Shown here piece by piece: positions 26,238 to 36,784 of a DNA stretch of 64,000 bases. The number at the start of each line of letters is the position of its first letter. The stretch's first letter is position 1. Location: NCBI GenBank assembly GCA_963753685.1, contig CAVWDE010000005.1:1-64000 (forward strand). Direction: 5' to 3'. The notes beneath the pieces were generated by a model that was not told the origin of the DNA, made no database searches, and saw only the letters and a program-made list of their open reading frames with translations. A program made the translations under genes and the position numbers. This stretch comes from DATAOG01 sp963753685 (GTDB lineage: Bacteria > Pseudomonadota > Alphaproteobacteria > Geminicoccales > Geminicoccaceae).

Positions 26238-27302
26238 ATGCCATCGCAGAACGGTGACGGCAACCGGGGCGGCCCCTGGGGCGTCCGGGCCGGATCCAGC
26301 CCCGACCTCGAGGGGCTGATCCGGCAGGGACAGGACCTGGTCAAGCGGATGCTGCCGCAAGGCGGACCGCGTGGGCTGAGGATCATCCTGATTTTCGGTC
26401 TCCTTCTGGCCGCCTTCGGCATTTGGTCGGCCTTTTACACGGTGCCGAGCAACTCCGTCGCCGTCGTGCAGCGCTTCGGCAAGTATCTCAAAGAGGTCCA
26501 ACCAGGATTGAACTTCAAGCTGCCGCTAGGTGTGGACGTCGCCACCATCGTTCCGGTCAAGCGACAGTTGAAACAGGAATTCGGGTTCGCGACCCAGGGC
26601 GCCACCGATCCGTACCAAAGCGCTCAAGACGGTTCGAAAGAAACGCAGATGGTGACCGGCGATCTGAACGCCGCGCTCGTGGAATGGGTGGTGCAGTACC
26701 GCATCTCCGATCCGATGAAGTTCCTGTTCGACGTTCGCGAGCCGAGCACGACTCTGCGCGCTGTCTCGGAGTCCGTCATGCGGGAGGTGGTTGGCGACCG
26801 CACCGTCGATGAGGTCATTACGATCGGTCGTCAGGAAATCGAAGCGGAAGCTCTGATCAAAATGCAGGCGCTGTCGACAAAATACGAAATGGGCATCAGC
26901 ATCGATCAGGTGCAGTTGAAAAACATCAATCCACCCCAGCCGGTGCAGGAATTGTTCAACGAGGTCAACCAGGCCCAGCAGGAGAAAGAGAAGCTGATCA
27001 ACGAGGCCCGGCGCGACTACAACAAGGTGATCCCGCTCGCCGAGGGTGAGAAAGACCAGCGTATCCGCGAGGCCGACGGCTACCGGCTCAAGCGGATCAA
27101 CGAGGCGGAGGGCGATGTCGCCCAATTCGGCGCCCTGCTGGCCGAATACCACAAGGCCCCCGAGGTCACGCGCCGCCGGATCTACATCGAGACTCTGCAG
27201 CAGGTCCTGCCGGGGATTCGCTCCAAGATCATTCTCGACACGCAGACGCAGAGCATCCTGCCATTTCTCAATCTCGATCGCCAGCCGGGAGATCGACCAT
27301 GA
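26238..27302 (+). CDS. hflK: HflK, SPFH-family subunit of the FtsH-modulating complex
   Basis: 354 residues. Gly/Pro-rich N-terminus (GDGNRGGPWGVRAGS), one transmembrane segment near residues 53-74 (IILIFGLLLAAFGIWSAFYT), then the SPFH/band 7 domain (SVAVVQRFGKYLKEVQPGLN, ALVEWVVQYRISDPMKFLF) and a long charged coiled coil (NQAQQEKEKLINEARRDYNK). With HflC it forms a periplasmic cage around FtsH protease. ATGA-type overlap with hflC. The layout upstream of the heat-shock genes fits membrane protein quality control. Confidence 0.9.
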   Translation: MPSQNGDGNRGGPWGVRAGSSPDLEGLIRQGQDLVKRMLPQGGPRGLRIILIFGLLLAAFGIWSAFYTVPSNSVAVVQRFGKYLKEVQPGLNFKLPLGVDVATIVPVKRQLKQEFGFATQGATDPYQSAQDGSKETQMVTGDLNAALVEWVVQYRISDPMKFLFDVREPSTTLRAVSESVMREVVGDRTVDEVITIGRQEIEAEALIKMQALSTKYEMGISIDQVQLKNINPPQPVQELFNEVNQAQQEKEKLINEARRDYNKVIPLAEGEKDQRIREADGYRLKRINEAEGDVAQFGALLAEYHKAPEVTRRRIYIETLQQVLPGIRSKIILDTQTQSILPFLNLDRQPGDRP

Positions 27303-28300
27303 ATAGATCGATCCTCATCGGCATCCTTGCCGGTTGTGGTTTGATCGCCTACGTCCTGATGAGCTCGTTCTACACCGTGGGCGAAGTCGAGCAGGTGATC
27401 ATCACCCAGTTCGGCCGGCCGGTCGGCGCGCCCGTGACCACGGCCGGCCTCAAGCTCAAGACCCCTTTCATCCAGGACGTCAATCCGATCGACAAGCGAA
27501 TCCTCGAGTGGGACGGCAACCCGTCGGACATGCCGACGAAGGACAAGCTCTACATCGCGGTCGACCTGTTTGCCCGCTGGCGGATCAACGATCCGCTCCA
27601 ATATTTTTTGCGGCTGCGTGATGAACGGAGTGCCCAGTCTCGACTGGACGACATTCTCGGCAGCGAGACCCGGAACGCGGTCGCGAAGCACGAGTTGATC
27701 GAGATCATTCGCACGACCAAGGACCGTGTGCCGCTGCGCGACGCTCAGTTGCTTCCGGACACAGAGAGCGACGTCGGCGCGCTGGTGCCGATCCAAAGGG
27801 GGCGCAAACTGGTCGAGCGGGAGATTTTCGCAGCTGCTTCAGAAAAAGTTAAGGTGTTCGGCATTGAGTTGCTCGATATCCGGTTCCGGCGCATCAACTA
27901 TAACGAGAGCGTGCGTCCGAAGATCTATGATCGCATGATCAGCGAACGACGACAGATCGCGGAACGCTTTTTGTCGGAAGGCAACGGCGAGGCCGCCCGG
28001 ATCCGCGGCAATCGCGAACGCGACCTGAACAAGATCCAGTCTGAAGCCTATCGCAGCGTCGAGGAGATCCGTGGCATCGCCGACGCGAAAGCCACCGAGA
28101 TCTACGCGAGTGCTTACAACCAGAGCCCTGAAGCTGTGGAATTTTATGAATTTACGCGGACTATGGAGTCTTACAAGTCCATAATCGCGGAAAACACGAC
28201 CCTACTCCTCTCGACCGACAGTGATCTATTCAAGTTCTTAAAAAATATGACTCCCGATAGCGGCAACTTTGCTGCCCAACGCGCCGCCGAAAATCGATAA
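27299..28300 (+). CDS. hflC: HflC, partner of HflK
   Basis: 333 residues, starting inside the hflK stop (ATGA). N-terminal membrane segment (ILIGILAGCGLIAYVLMSSF), SPFH domain (VGEVEQVIITQFGRPVGAPV, LFARWRINDPLQYFLRLRDE) with the HflC motif GIELLDIRFRRINYNESVR and coiled coil. Ends EFTRTMESYKSIIAENTTLL..., the usual HflC C-terminus. Length and domain order are standard; no damage seen. Confidence 0.9.
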   Translation: MNRSILIGILAGCGLIAYVLMSSFYTVGEVEQVIITQFGRPVGAPVTTAGLKLKTPFIQDVNPIDKRILEWDGNPSDMPTKDKLYIAVDLFARWRINDPLQYFLRLRDERSAQSRLDDILGSETRNAVAKHELIEIIRTTKDRVPLRDAQLLPDTESDVGALVPIQRGRKLVEREIFAAASEKVKVFGIELLDIRFRRINYNESVRPKIYDRMISERRQIAERFLSEGNGEAARIRGNRERDLNKIQSEAYRSVEEIRGIADAKATEIYASAYNQSPEAVEFYEFTRTMESYKSIIAENTTLLLSTDSDLFKFLKNMTPDSGNFAAQRAAENR

Positions 28301-28514
28301 CGATGCCCGCCAATGGGTCAAGAAGGCGCTCATATGACTATGCGGTGTTTGGGTTTTTCTTCAATCCTTCGTGCGGAAAGGGGAGCGAGCGGGGGAGCGG
28401 GACACCACCACTTCCAGCGTGCGGGCCGCAAGTTTTCCCGCTACACGAACAGGCGGATGGAAAATTTCGCCGAGCCGATTGACAGCTCATCCGGCGATCC
28501 CAATATACCCGTCA

Positions 28515-28541
28515 TTAGCACTCAGCGTGCGAGAGTGCTAA
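28515..28541. promoter_or_regulatory. CIRCE operator
   Basis: Perfect CIRCE inverted repeat: TTAGCACTC (28515-28523), a 9-base spacer, GAGTGCTAA (28533-28541). This is the binding site of the heat-shock repressor HrcA and lies 81 bases before groES. No hrcA gene is in the window. The small frame running across it (28334-28591) is not a gene. Confidence 0.95.
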
Positions 28542-28622
28542 CAAGCACTTCGACCAGCGAAACATACGACGTCGGAAGTCTTGCGGCGTGACCGTTCGAC
28601 CCGTGGAACACGAGGAAGAGTC

Positions 28623-28937
28623 ATGAAAATCAAACCGTTGCATGATCGTGTGGTGGTCCGCCGAATCGATGAGGAGGCGCGGACCGCCGGCGGGGTAATC
28701 ATCCCTGACACGGCCAAGGAAAAGCCGATCCAGGGCGAGGTGGTGGCAGTCGGCCCGGGGGCACGCGACGAGAGCGGCACGCGGGTTCAGCCGGATGTCA
28801 AGGAGGGCGACACGGTCCTGTTCGGCAAATGGTCGGGCACCGAGGTCAAGATCGACAGTGAGGAGCTGTTGATCATGAAAGAATCCGACATCATGGCCAT
28901 CATCGAAGGCAGGAGCGCGGTCAGCAAGGCGGCGTGA
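28623..28937 (+). CDS. groES: Co-chaperonin GroES
   Basis: 104 residues, full length: MKIKPLHDRVVVRRIDEEAR, the mobile loop ARTAGGVIIPDTAKEKPIQG and the ending LLIMKESDIMAIIEG with a short extra tail SAVSKAA. Start ATG 28623 follows GAGGAAGAG. It caps GroEL and is controlled through the CIRCE site upstream; 55 bases separate it from groEL. Confidence 0.97.
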   Translation: MKIKPLHDRVVVRRIDEEARTAGGVIIPDTAKEKPIQGEVVAVGPGARDESGTRVQPDVKEGDTVLFGKWSGTEVKIDSEELLIMKESDIMAIIEGRSAVSKAA

Positions 28938-28992
28938 GCCAGAAGATCGCCGAAAGCAAGCAGAGCAAACCAAATAAGGAGACCTGACAGCC

Positions 28993-30621
28993 ATGGCTGC
29001 CAAAGACATCAAATTCAACACCGATGCCCGTGCCCGCATGCTGCGTGGCATCGATATGCTGGCTGACACGGTCAAGGTGACGCTCGGCCCCAAGGGCCGC
29101 AACGTGATCCTCGAGAAGTCATTCGGCGCGCCGCGGATCTCCAAGGACGGGGTGACCGTCGCCAAAGAGATCGAGCTGGCCGACCGGTTCGAGAACATGG
29201 GCGCGCAGTTGCTGCGCGAGGTCGCATCCAAGACCTCGGACGAGGCCGGCGACGGCACCACGACCGCGACCGTACTCGCCCAAGCGATCGTCAAGGAGGG
29301 TTACAAAGCGGTCACCGCCGGCATGAACCCGATGGACCTCAAGCGCGGCATCGAGACCGCCGTCGCAGCGGTGATCGAGGAGCTGAGGCGGCGCTCCAAG
29401 ACCGTCTCCACTGAAGCCGAGATCGCGCAGGTAGGCACCATCTCGGCAAACGGCGATCGAAGCATCGGCGAGATGATCGCCCAGGCGATGCAGAAGGTCG
29501 GCAGGGAGGGCGTGATCACCGTCGAGGAGGCCAAGGGCCTGCAGACCGAGCTCGAGGTGGTCGAGGGCATGCTGTTCGACCGCGGCTACCTCTCGCCGTA
29601 CTTCATCACCAACGCTGAAAAAATGTCCGTCGAGCTGGAGGAGCCTTATATCCTGCTGCACGAGAAGAAGCTCTCCGGCCTGCAGCCTCTGCTGCCGGTG
29701 CTCGAGCAGATTGTGCAGTCGGGCAAGCCGCTCCTGATCATCGCTGAGGACGTCGATGGCGAGGCGCTGGCCACGCTCGTGGTCAACAAGCTGCGTGGTG
29801 GGCTGAAGGTCGCGGCGGTCAAGGCGCCCGGCTTCGGCGACCGGCGTAAGGCGATGCTCGAGGACATCGCGATCCTGACCGGCGGTCAGCTGATCAGCGA
29901 AGACCTCGGTATCAAGCTCGAGCACGTCACCGTCGACATGCTGGGCAAGGCCAAGAAGGTGCTGATCTCCAAGGAGGAGACCACGCTGGTCGACGGCTCC
30001 GGTGAGAAGAAATCGATCGAGGGCCGCTGCACGCAGATCCGCTCCCAGATCGAGGAGACCACCTCCGAGTACGACCGCGAGAAGCTCCAGGAGCGCCTGG
30101 CCAAGCTCGCGGGCGGCGTGGCGGTGATCAAGGTCGGCGGCGCGACCGAGGTCGAGGTCAAGGAGAAGAAGGACCGCGTCGACGATGCGCTGCACGCCAC
30201 CCGCGCGGCTGTCGAGGAGGGCATCGTGCCAGGCGGCGGCGTGACCCTGCTGTACGCGGCCAAGGCCCTCGAAAAGCTGAAGCCCGAGAACGACGATCAG
30301 CGGGTCGGCATGGACATCGTGCGCAAGGCGCTCGCTGTGCCGGCCAGGCAGATCGTAGTCAATGCTGGCGCCGATGGGTCGATCGTGGTCGGCAAGCTCC
30401 TGGACAAGGACGACCTGGAGTGGGGTTACGACGCCCAGAACGACAGGTTCGTCAACATGTTCAAGGCCGGCATCGTCGATCCGACCAAGGTCGTGCGCAC
30501 CGCGCTGCAAGACGCGGCGTCGGTCGCAGGCTTGATCATCACCACCGAGGCCATGATCGCCGAGAGGCCCAAGAAGGAGTCGGCCGGCGCGCCCGGCGGC
30601 ATGGGTGACATGGGCTACTAG
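28993..30621 (+). CDS. groEL: Chaperonin GroEL
   Basis: 542 residues, standard length. MAAKDIKFNTDARARMLRGI at the start, nucleotide-binding VTLGPKGRNVILEKSFGAP and DEAGDGTTTATVLAQAI, and EEGIVPGGGVTLLYAAKAL near residue 415. It ends GGMGDMGY, a short form of the usual Gly-Gly-Met tail. It folds cytosolic proteins in a double ring with GroES. A hairpin terminator follows. The arrangement after hflKC suggests a secondary groESL set, which alphaproteobacteria often have. Confidence 0.97.
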   Translation: MAAKDIKFNTDARARMLRGIDMLADTVKVTLGPKGRNVILEKSFGAPRISKDGVTVAKEIELADRFENMGAQLLREVASKTSDEAGDGTTTATVLAQAIVKEGYKAVTAGMNPMDLKRGIETAVAAVIEELRRRSKTVSTEAEIAQVGTISANGDRSIGEMIAQAMQKVGREGVITVEEAKGLQTELEVVEGMLFDRGYLSPYFITNAEKMSVELEEPYILLHEKKLSGLQPLLPVLEQIVQSGKPLLIIAEDVDGEALATLVVNKLRGGLKVAAVKAPGFGDRRKAMLEDIAILTGGQLISEDLGIKLEHVTVDMLGKAKKVLISKEETTLVDGSGEKKSIEGRCTQIRSQIEETTSEYDREKLQERLAKLAGGVAVIKVGGATEVEVKEKKDRVDDALHATRAAVEEGIVPGGGVTLLYAAKALEKLKPENDDQRVGMDIVRKALAVPARQIVVNAGADGSIVVGKLLDKDDLEWGYDAQNDRFVNMFKAGIVDPTKVVRTALQDAASVAGLIITTEAMIAERPKKESAGAPGGMGDMGY

Positions 30622-30644
30622 AATGGGTGATTCACGAAGGGTTC

Positions 30645-30667
30645 GGGCCGCTCCCAGGGAGCGGCCC
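30645..30667 (+). terminator. groEL terminator hairpin
   Basis: GGGCCGCTCC/GGAGCGGCCC stem of 10 bp with a 3-base loop, 23 bases after the groEL stop, followed by TCCTGCTTGG. Strong stem, weak T-tract. Confidence 0.7.
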
Positions 30668-31031
30668 TCCTGCTTGGTCGACGATCGCCCCATCAGACAC
30701 GGTACCCGAGCGTCAGGAACGAGGAGCTGATAACGACACCAGCCGTGCCTGCCCCCGCGCACCAAGGAAGGTGAGGCATCGTTCAGAAGCCTGCGCGCAT
30801 CATTTCCGACATTCGAATGCCACAGCCAGGCGGGCCCGTACCGGTGCGGCATCGTGATGGGCCGGTATGCTGGCCTCTGGCCGCTCGAGGTCCAGGTCGA
30901 AGACCGCTTCCCAGCCTCGCAGCGTTCTGCCCCCGCGGTACCTTGGAGAATCAATGGTTCTCCATGTATTCATCAGAAGATGTGTTATTCTAAACCTTTG
31001 AAATCCCACGCAGAGAGGGTTCGACCACAGT
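30668..31031. other. Region between groEL and the group II intron
   Basis: About 360 bases with no supported gene. Composition drops in GC toward 30950-31010, which is likely the original insertion neighbourhood of the intron (its 3' exon). Confidence 0.4.
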
Positions 31032-31074
31032 GTCGGGTAGCCGGGCAGGCCTTGCGGCCCGCCCAGCCCCCTCA

Positions 31075-31108
31075 GAACCGTACGTGCGAGTTGCCCCGCA
31101 TACGGCTC
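31075..31108 (-). ncRNA. Group II intron domain V
   Basis: The minus strand reads GAGCCGTATGCGGGGC...GCACGTACGGTTC, a 34-nt hairpin with the AGC-type catalytic triad position and the usual bulge. The stop codon of the intron ORF (TGA) overlaps its first bases. Confidence 0.85.
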
Positions 31109-32786
31109 AAGCATCGGCCAGCGCATTCGAAGTCGACCGCGGGGGCCGTCCGGGACGGCACCAGCGGTGGACGAGAACGCGGGTCGTATCTCCGGTGGCG
31201 GGGTCGCGGCGCACCACGATGTTGGTGTTGCCGCCCTGCTCGAGGTCAGGATCGAAGACCGCCTTGCAGGCCGCGCACCGGCCCGCCTGCCGTTGCAGCA
31301 GGTGGACGCGATGGAAGTGACTGGCTTCGCGCACCAGCCGCCGAGTGCGGCGATCCTCCCAGTAGTCGCGCAGGCTCGGGTCGAAGGGGCTGGCTTTGCC
31401 CCTGACCTTCACGAAGCGCGACACCCGGGTCTCGTTGTGGCGCGGGAGCCGGTTGCGGCCGTCCCACAGGTCCCAGCCGCGGCCCTGATCGACGCCGTAG
31501 TAGCGGTTGACTACCCAGCGCCGGTTCTTCTTGGGATGGCGGCGTTTGGCCCATTTGTAGGTGATCTGCCAGACGTGGTGGTCCAGGACCGCGAACGTGC
31601 GCTTGGCCACCGCGTAGCGGTAGTAGTTGCACCATCCCCGGATCACCGGGGACAGTTGCTTGATCACCTCGGCCGTCGGCAGCTGCCGGTTGGCCCGGAA
31701 AAAGGTGGAGAGCCGCCTGCGGTGCAGGGCGACCTTCTCCTTCTGGGGCCGGACCAGCAGCTTGCCATTGGGAAAGTGCCTGAGGTTGAAGCCGAGGAAG
31801 TCGAACCCGTCGTCGATGTGGACGATGCGGGTTTTGGCTTCGCTCAGCTCCAGCCCGCGGCCGGCGAGGAACTCGGCCAGGCGCGGGATGACGTAGCCTT
31901 CGAGGACCTCCCGCGAGGGGGCGGTGACCACGAAGTCGTCGGCATACCGGACGAGGTTGATGCCTCGATTATTCCCCCGCCGCAGGCAGGGGGTGATATG
32001 GCGGCCGTCCGGACGCTCGGCGCCGAACAGACGCTCCATGCCGTCGAGCGCGATGTTGGCGAGCAGGGGCGAGATGATGCCGCCTTGCGGCGTGCCCATC
32101 GTCGTCGGGTCCAGCGCGCCGAGCTCGACCACGCCGGCTTTGAGCCAGCGTCGGATCGTGGTGGTGAACACAGGCAGACGCGCGAGCAGCGCCGCGTGAT
32201 CGATGCGATCGAAGCACTTGGCGATGTCGGCATCGAGGACCCACTGGCTGCTGCCCGACTTGGACAGCGTCCGGTGGAGGGCCTCGATCGCGTCCATGGT
32301 GCACCGCCCTGGCCGGAAGCCGTAGCTGTTCGCCTCGAAGCGAGGCTCCCATTCCGGCTCCAGCGCCAGCTTGATGAGCGCCTGCATCACCCGATCCAGC
32401 ATGGTCGGTATGCCCAGGGGCCGCTCCTTGCCGTCGGCCTTCGGGATGTAGACCCGACGGACCGGCTTGGGGCGGTAGCCCTTGAGGCTCAGGCCTTTCC
32501 GGAACATCGCGAGACGTCTCGGCGGCACGTGGCACACCACGCCGTCGATCCCCGGTGTTCTCTTGCCGCGATTGATCTGGGTCGCCTTGCGGATCGCCAG
32601 AAGCTTCGCGGAACTCGAACGAACGAGGAGCTTTTGCAGGTTCTTGACCTTCGCCGGCTCGCCGTTCTGGCTGGCCCGAAAGATCCGCTCCTGCAGCCTG
32701 CGTACGTTGCGCTCGACCGCCGGCCAGTCGATGCTGGACCAGCTCTGGAGAGCGCCGCGTCCTGCCGTCGGTTCGGTGCTGATCAC
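31107..32786 (-). CDS. ltrA: Group II intron reverse transcriptase/maturase
   Basis: 559 residues. The RT domain starts around residue 60 (RKATQINRGKRTPGIDGVV) and has GTPQGGIISPLLANIAL and the catalytic NLVRYADDFVVTA near residue 280. Maturase domain X covers ~390-470 (VIKQLSPVIRGWCNYYRYAV). The C-terminus has a Cys/His endonuclease-like module (RQAGRCAACKAVF, RVLVHRWC). It would splice the intron RNA and copy it into new DNA sites. Intact, so the intron may be mobile. LtrA-type naming is by family. Confidence 0.9.
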   Translation of the reverse strand: MISTEPTAGRGALQSWSSIDWPAVERNVRRLQERIFRASQNGEPAKVKNLQKLLVRSSSAKLLAIRKATQINRGKRTPGIDGVVCHVPPRRLAMFRKGLSLKGYRPKPVRRVYIPKADGKERPLGIPTMLDRVMQALIKLALEPEWEPRFEANSYGFRPGRCTMDAIEALHRTLSKSGSSQWVLDADIAKCFDRIDHAALLARLPVFTTTIRRWLKAGVVELGALDPTTMGTPQGGIISPLLANIALDGMERLFGAERPDGRHITPCLRRGNNRGINLVRYADDFVVTAPSREVLEGYVIPRLAEFLAGRGLELSEAKTRIVHIDDGFDFLGFNLRHFPNGKLLVRPQKEKVALHRRRLSTFFRANRQLPTAEVIKQLSPVIRGWCNYYRYAVAKRTFAVLDHHVWQITYKWAKRRHPKKNRRWVVNRYYGVDQGRGWDLWDGRNRLPRHNETRVSRFVKVRGKASPFDPSLRDYWEDRRTRRLVREASHFHRVHLLQRQAGRCAACKAVFDPDLEQGGNTNIVVRRDPATGDTTRVLVHRWCRPGRPPRSTSNALADA

Positions 32787-33330
32787 CGTCTAACGTCCCG
32801 GCAGGTACGGCAGGGCAGGGGCATCGCTTTCGGTGACACCCGCCGGAAGTCAGCTCCCTTTCGGGACGGGCATCGCCCTATCCGGCCGATTACCGGCCGG
32901 CCTTCGCTTTCTCCGGCATCCTCTACCCCCTGGCCCGTCCCCCTTCCTCGCGGTCGGGATACCGCCCTTGCGGGGCGGGGGCCGTGGGGCTTACCCAGTT
33001 GATCGAGATCGAGATGCGTCGTGGGGAGGCTGGGCTCTATAGCCCGGTGGGACATCCGGGTGCTGCCGCCGGCAAAGACAGGTCCGACGGTCCGTCCCAC
33101 GTCGCCTTTTGGCTGCGGCCTGTCAGCCTCTTTGGCCGCTTCGGAGTGACGAGCCCTGCGAGCCTTCACGTTGTTCAGCCTTCCACGTCTCCCCTGGCCG
33201 CGCTCCGCCGCGAGGCTGGCAGGGCTGCCGACGTTGTCCCCGGAGCTTCACACCTTGGGTCACCCCGCAGCATGTCCGGGTAGGGGCACCTAAGCACCAT
33301 AGGGTCCGGCCGGGCTGCCCCGACCGGCAC

Positions 33331-33591
33331 TCAAATCTCGACCCTTGCAACATCCTCCCCTCGGGTGTGCTCGAAAGTAGAGAATGTTTCTGGTCGCAGC
33401 TCCTCTCCCTCCGCCAAGGAGCCCTCGGGCGATAGTCTCTCCGACCCCGGATCGGCGCGCTGAAGCCCAGGAATTCGGCCGTTTTTTTGCGGTCGGCTGT
33501 GCACCTTGAGCTGCGGCCGCGGGCCCCAAACTGCTCTCTGACGGCCGGCTTTCTCTCCGGCTGTTCACTTGGCCCGTTCGGTACCCACTGA
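33331..33591. other. Region between the intron and the helicase gene
   Basis: About 260 bases. I find no gene; the helicase frame opens after a TGA at 33589. It may hold the lost start and promoter of the helicase. Confidence 0.4.
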
Positions 33592-33670
33592 AATTTTCCT
33601 CACACGAACAGAGACTTAGGCGAAACACGGCAAGACACAAGTTCGAACTTGCGCTTGGATAGGCGAACTA

Positions 33671-34326
33671 GAGCATATTCCTATTGCGTGGAATCGGAAC
33701 CTGTGATTCGACAATATTGGTTGAAACAGCCGGGATTTGTCGCCATGCCAGCACCGATGTCCATGGACCTGCGGCTGCGGATCGTGCAGGTGGTCGAGAG
33801 CGGCAGCTCGATCCGCGGCGCTGCGGGGCGCTTTGCGGTCAGCGCGTCAGCCGCGATCAAGCTGATGCAGCGGCGCGGTGGTTGAGGCAGATGGCGCATT
33901 CGGCGGGTGGATAGGGTCCGAGGAGGTGGCCGATGGTCAGACCGGGAGTTCGTCCTTGGTGCGGGCCGCCGCCTTGCGCAGCAGTGCCTTGAGCTTGGCG
34001 AACAGCGTGGTGCTCGAAATCGGGTTCAAAGTCGAGGCGTCGTAGGGCGCTCGCACGGTAGAGGACCGAGGCACCGACCGCGGCGAGCGCCCGGCGGACG
34101 CCGTCGACCTTGTGGGCGGCGAGGTTGTCGAGCACCACGACGTCGCCAGGTTCGAGCGCCGGCGCCAGGGATTGCTCCACATAGGCACGGAAGGCGAGCC
34201 CGGTCATCGGCCCGTCGAGCACCAGCGGTGCCAGGATGCCGCTCTGCCTGAGCCCGGCGATGAACGTGGTCGTGCGCCAGTGGTCGCGCGCAGCCGGCTA
34301 TGGTTCCACCTAAAGTGAAAGTGCTC
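33671..34326. mobile_element. Internally rearranged IS630-family remnant
   Basis: The ends are imperfect inverted repeats (GAGCATATTCCTATTGCGTG left, GAGCACTTTCACTTTAGGTG right, reverse complement) flanked by TA in a CTAG target. Inside, the transposase N-terminus (MSMDLRLRIVQVVESGSSIR) is on the plus strand but the C-terminus (MTGLAFRAYVEQSLAPALEP, DVVVLDNLAAHKVDGVRRAL) is on the minus strand, so the middle is deleted and one part inverted. Confidence 0.7.
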
Positions 34327-36784
34327 TAGGATCGACCGGCTCCGAGAGGTCTCCAGCGACGCGGCGAGCGCGGCGTTGGTTCAGTTCGCCCGTTCGGCCT
34401 TCGCCAACCGGCGCACGCTCGTCTGGCCAGCCCAAGTCGCCGGCATTGAACGCCTGCACACGAACTCATCGTTCGTGCTCTGCACCCCCACGGGCTCTGG
34501 CAAGACTACCGTGGCGACCCTCGCTGTGGTGCAAGGCCTGTTCGCCGATCCACCCGAGGATCCGTTCGGTCTCGCCGCCCTTGGCCCTGGAAACCTCGTC
34601 CTGTACCTCGTCCCATCGCGCGCGCTCGCCGCGGAAGTCGAAGGTCGCTTAGCACAGGATCTGAAAGGAATCGCCGCTGAGCCTGTCATCGTCACCGGCC
34701 TCTACGGCGGGGTCGACTGGGGCCCAACCGATGCCTGGATCCAGACCGATCGGGCAACCATCGTCATCTGCACGTTCGAGAAGGCTGATGCGCTATTGCG
34801 CTATCTCGGCATGTTATTCCTCGACCGCGTCCGGTTGGTCGTGGTCGACGAAGCGCACATGGTCGAGCAAGACCAAGCGCGGCTCGGCGGACTTGAAGAC
34901 GGCTCGTCCCGCGCCTTCCGCCTCGAACAGTTGGGCGCCCGGCTGCTTCGGGCGAGAGATGACATAGGTTTTCGGGTTCTCGCGCTGTCAGCCGTGGCCG
35001 CGCGCGCGGTCCCGGCCCTAGCTCGATGGATCACCGGCACGCCCGACGCCTCGCCGACAACGTCATCCTATCGAAGCACCCGGCAGATGCTTGGTCGGCT
35101 GGAGGTTAGCTCCGCCGGCCAATACACCATCCGCTACGATCTCATGGACGGTCGATCGCTCAGGTTCGATGACGAACGCAGGTCCGACACGCCCTTCGTC
35201 CCCAGCCCCTTCCCTCCGCTGCCCGGCGGCATAGCCGCCGACAAAGGGCCTGAGGTGCGCATGCGCGCGCCAAGCTTGTGGGCGGCTCTGCAACTTGCCG
35301 CTGAGCGCCCAGACGGTTCGAGGCCGTCGGTGCTGATCTCATTGACACAGAACGTCGAAGCCTTTTCCGCGACATGCGCCGACCTCATGGACCGCTGGCC
35401 GGAGGAAATGCTGCCCAATTATCGGGCTGTCGATGAAGACGATGATTTCTGGACCCGCTGCCTCGCCAGCGCCGCAGACTACTTTACGATCCAATCCGTG
35501 GAGTACCGACTGCTGCGGTGGGGGATTGCTGTGCATCACGGAAAAATGCCCGGGCTGCTAGCGAGACGCCTCAAGACTGTGATCGATCGCGGCTATGTGC
35601 GCGTCATCATCGCGACCTCGACCCTTTCCGAGGGCGTCAACCTTCCGGTCAACTTCCTACTGATCCCCAGCGTCTATCGAGCCGAGAATCCGCTTAGATT
35701 ACAAGAGTTTACAAACCTGATCGGTCGCGCCGGCCGGCCTGGCGTCGCGACGGAAGGCAGCGCTCTGGTTGTGCTCCCCGAGCGAACGATGACGCGTGAC
35801 CGCTATGGCCGGATGAGACTACCTTGGAATCGACAATGGAACGCTTATGAAGGGCTCATCTCCGAGATCGAAGAGACGACTGCTGCTGCCGGGGAAGGCG
35901 AACCCGAGGATGAGGCGTCCAGCCCGCTGTCGCATCTGCTTCGCGCTCTTGAAGCCGCCTGGGTTGAGCTGACGGACGGCGGAAGTCCTCAGGAATTCGA
36001 GAACTGGCTTGAGCAGACTGCGGTTGTCGAAGCGCCGGAGGATGGCGGCGCGGCCTATAGATATCTGGACTCTTTAGACGCCTTCCTTATCGCTGCCATT
36101 CAGGAATTCGAAGAGCTTCGGCACGGAGAACTGATGCCGGACCAGGTCGAGGTGGAGCTCACCACCATTTGGCGGCGGACATATGCCTATGCTGCGGCTC
36201 AGGAAGAGGAGCGGCTCGCCGGGATCTGGCTGGCGCGAGGCCGCGCGATCAAGGCTCAGTATCCCGACGCCGCCCAGCGTCGGCGCATCTACAAGACCAG
36301 TCTCTCACCGCGCTCGGCGACCAGCCTTCTCGATCTCGCGGACGCCGTTCGCGCGAAACTGCAGGAGGGGGCCGGCTACGCGCGCCTTTCGACTGAAGAA
36401 CGCTTCACCTTCATCCGCGAGGTCCTGGCGCTCCTTTCGCAGGTGCCGTCCTTTCGGATCTCAACAACTCTTGGACGCAGCAAGAAATTTAAGGACTGGC
36501 CCAAGCTGCTCCGCTGGTGGCTTGCAAAGGACACCCTGCCGGCCCAGCCCGAAACGGACAAGATCACGAGCTGGTACGAGTTCGTCGCCAACAACTTCGT
36601 CTACCGCGGCGCCTGGGGACTCGGCAGCATCATAGGCCTACTGCTGGATGCACCGGTGGGCGAGCAGCCCATTCGCGCGCTTGAGATCGGAGACTGGCCC
36701 CGAAGTGGCCTTCCCTGGATCGCGTTCTGGGTAAAAGAGCTGATCACCTGGGGCACACTCGATCCTGTCGCTGCCTTCATGCTA

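Larger units (their letters stand above)
31032..33330 (-). mobile_element. Group II intron with RT/maturase
   Basis: On the minus strand the 5' end is near 33330 (GTGCCGGTCGGGGC) and the 3' end near 31032 (CTACCCGAC). A canonical 34-nt domain V is at 31108-31075 and a GC-rich domain VI hairpin follows. The reverse transcriptase gene is intact. The ends are assigned by pattern, so may be off by a few bases. Confidence 0.8.

Noticed and set aside
28334..28591. Small ORF before groES
   Set aside because: It runs through the CIRCE operator and has no conserved content.
29119..30954. 611-codon open frame antisense to groEL
   Set aside because: Shadow of a GC-rich conserved gene; low-complexity content and no ribosome site.
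31010..31035. tRNA-like T-arm (GGTTCGACC) at the intron border
   Set aside because: No acceptor or anticodon stem can be built with or without the intron.
30800..31126. Minus-strand ORF downstream of the intron RT
   Set aside because: Starts inside domain V of the intron and reads across its 3' end; no protein-like conservation.
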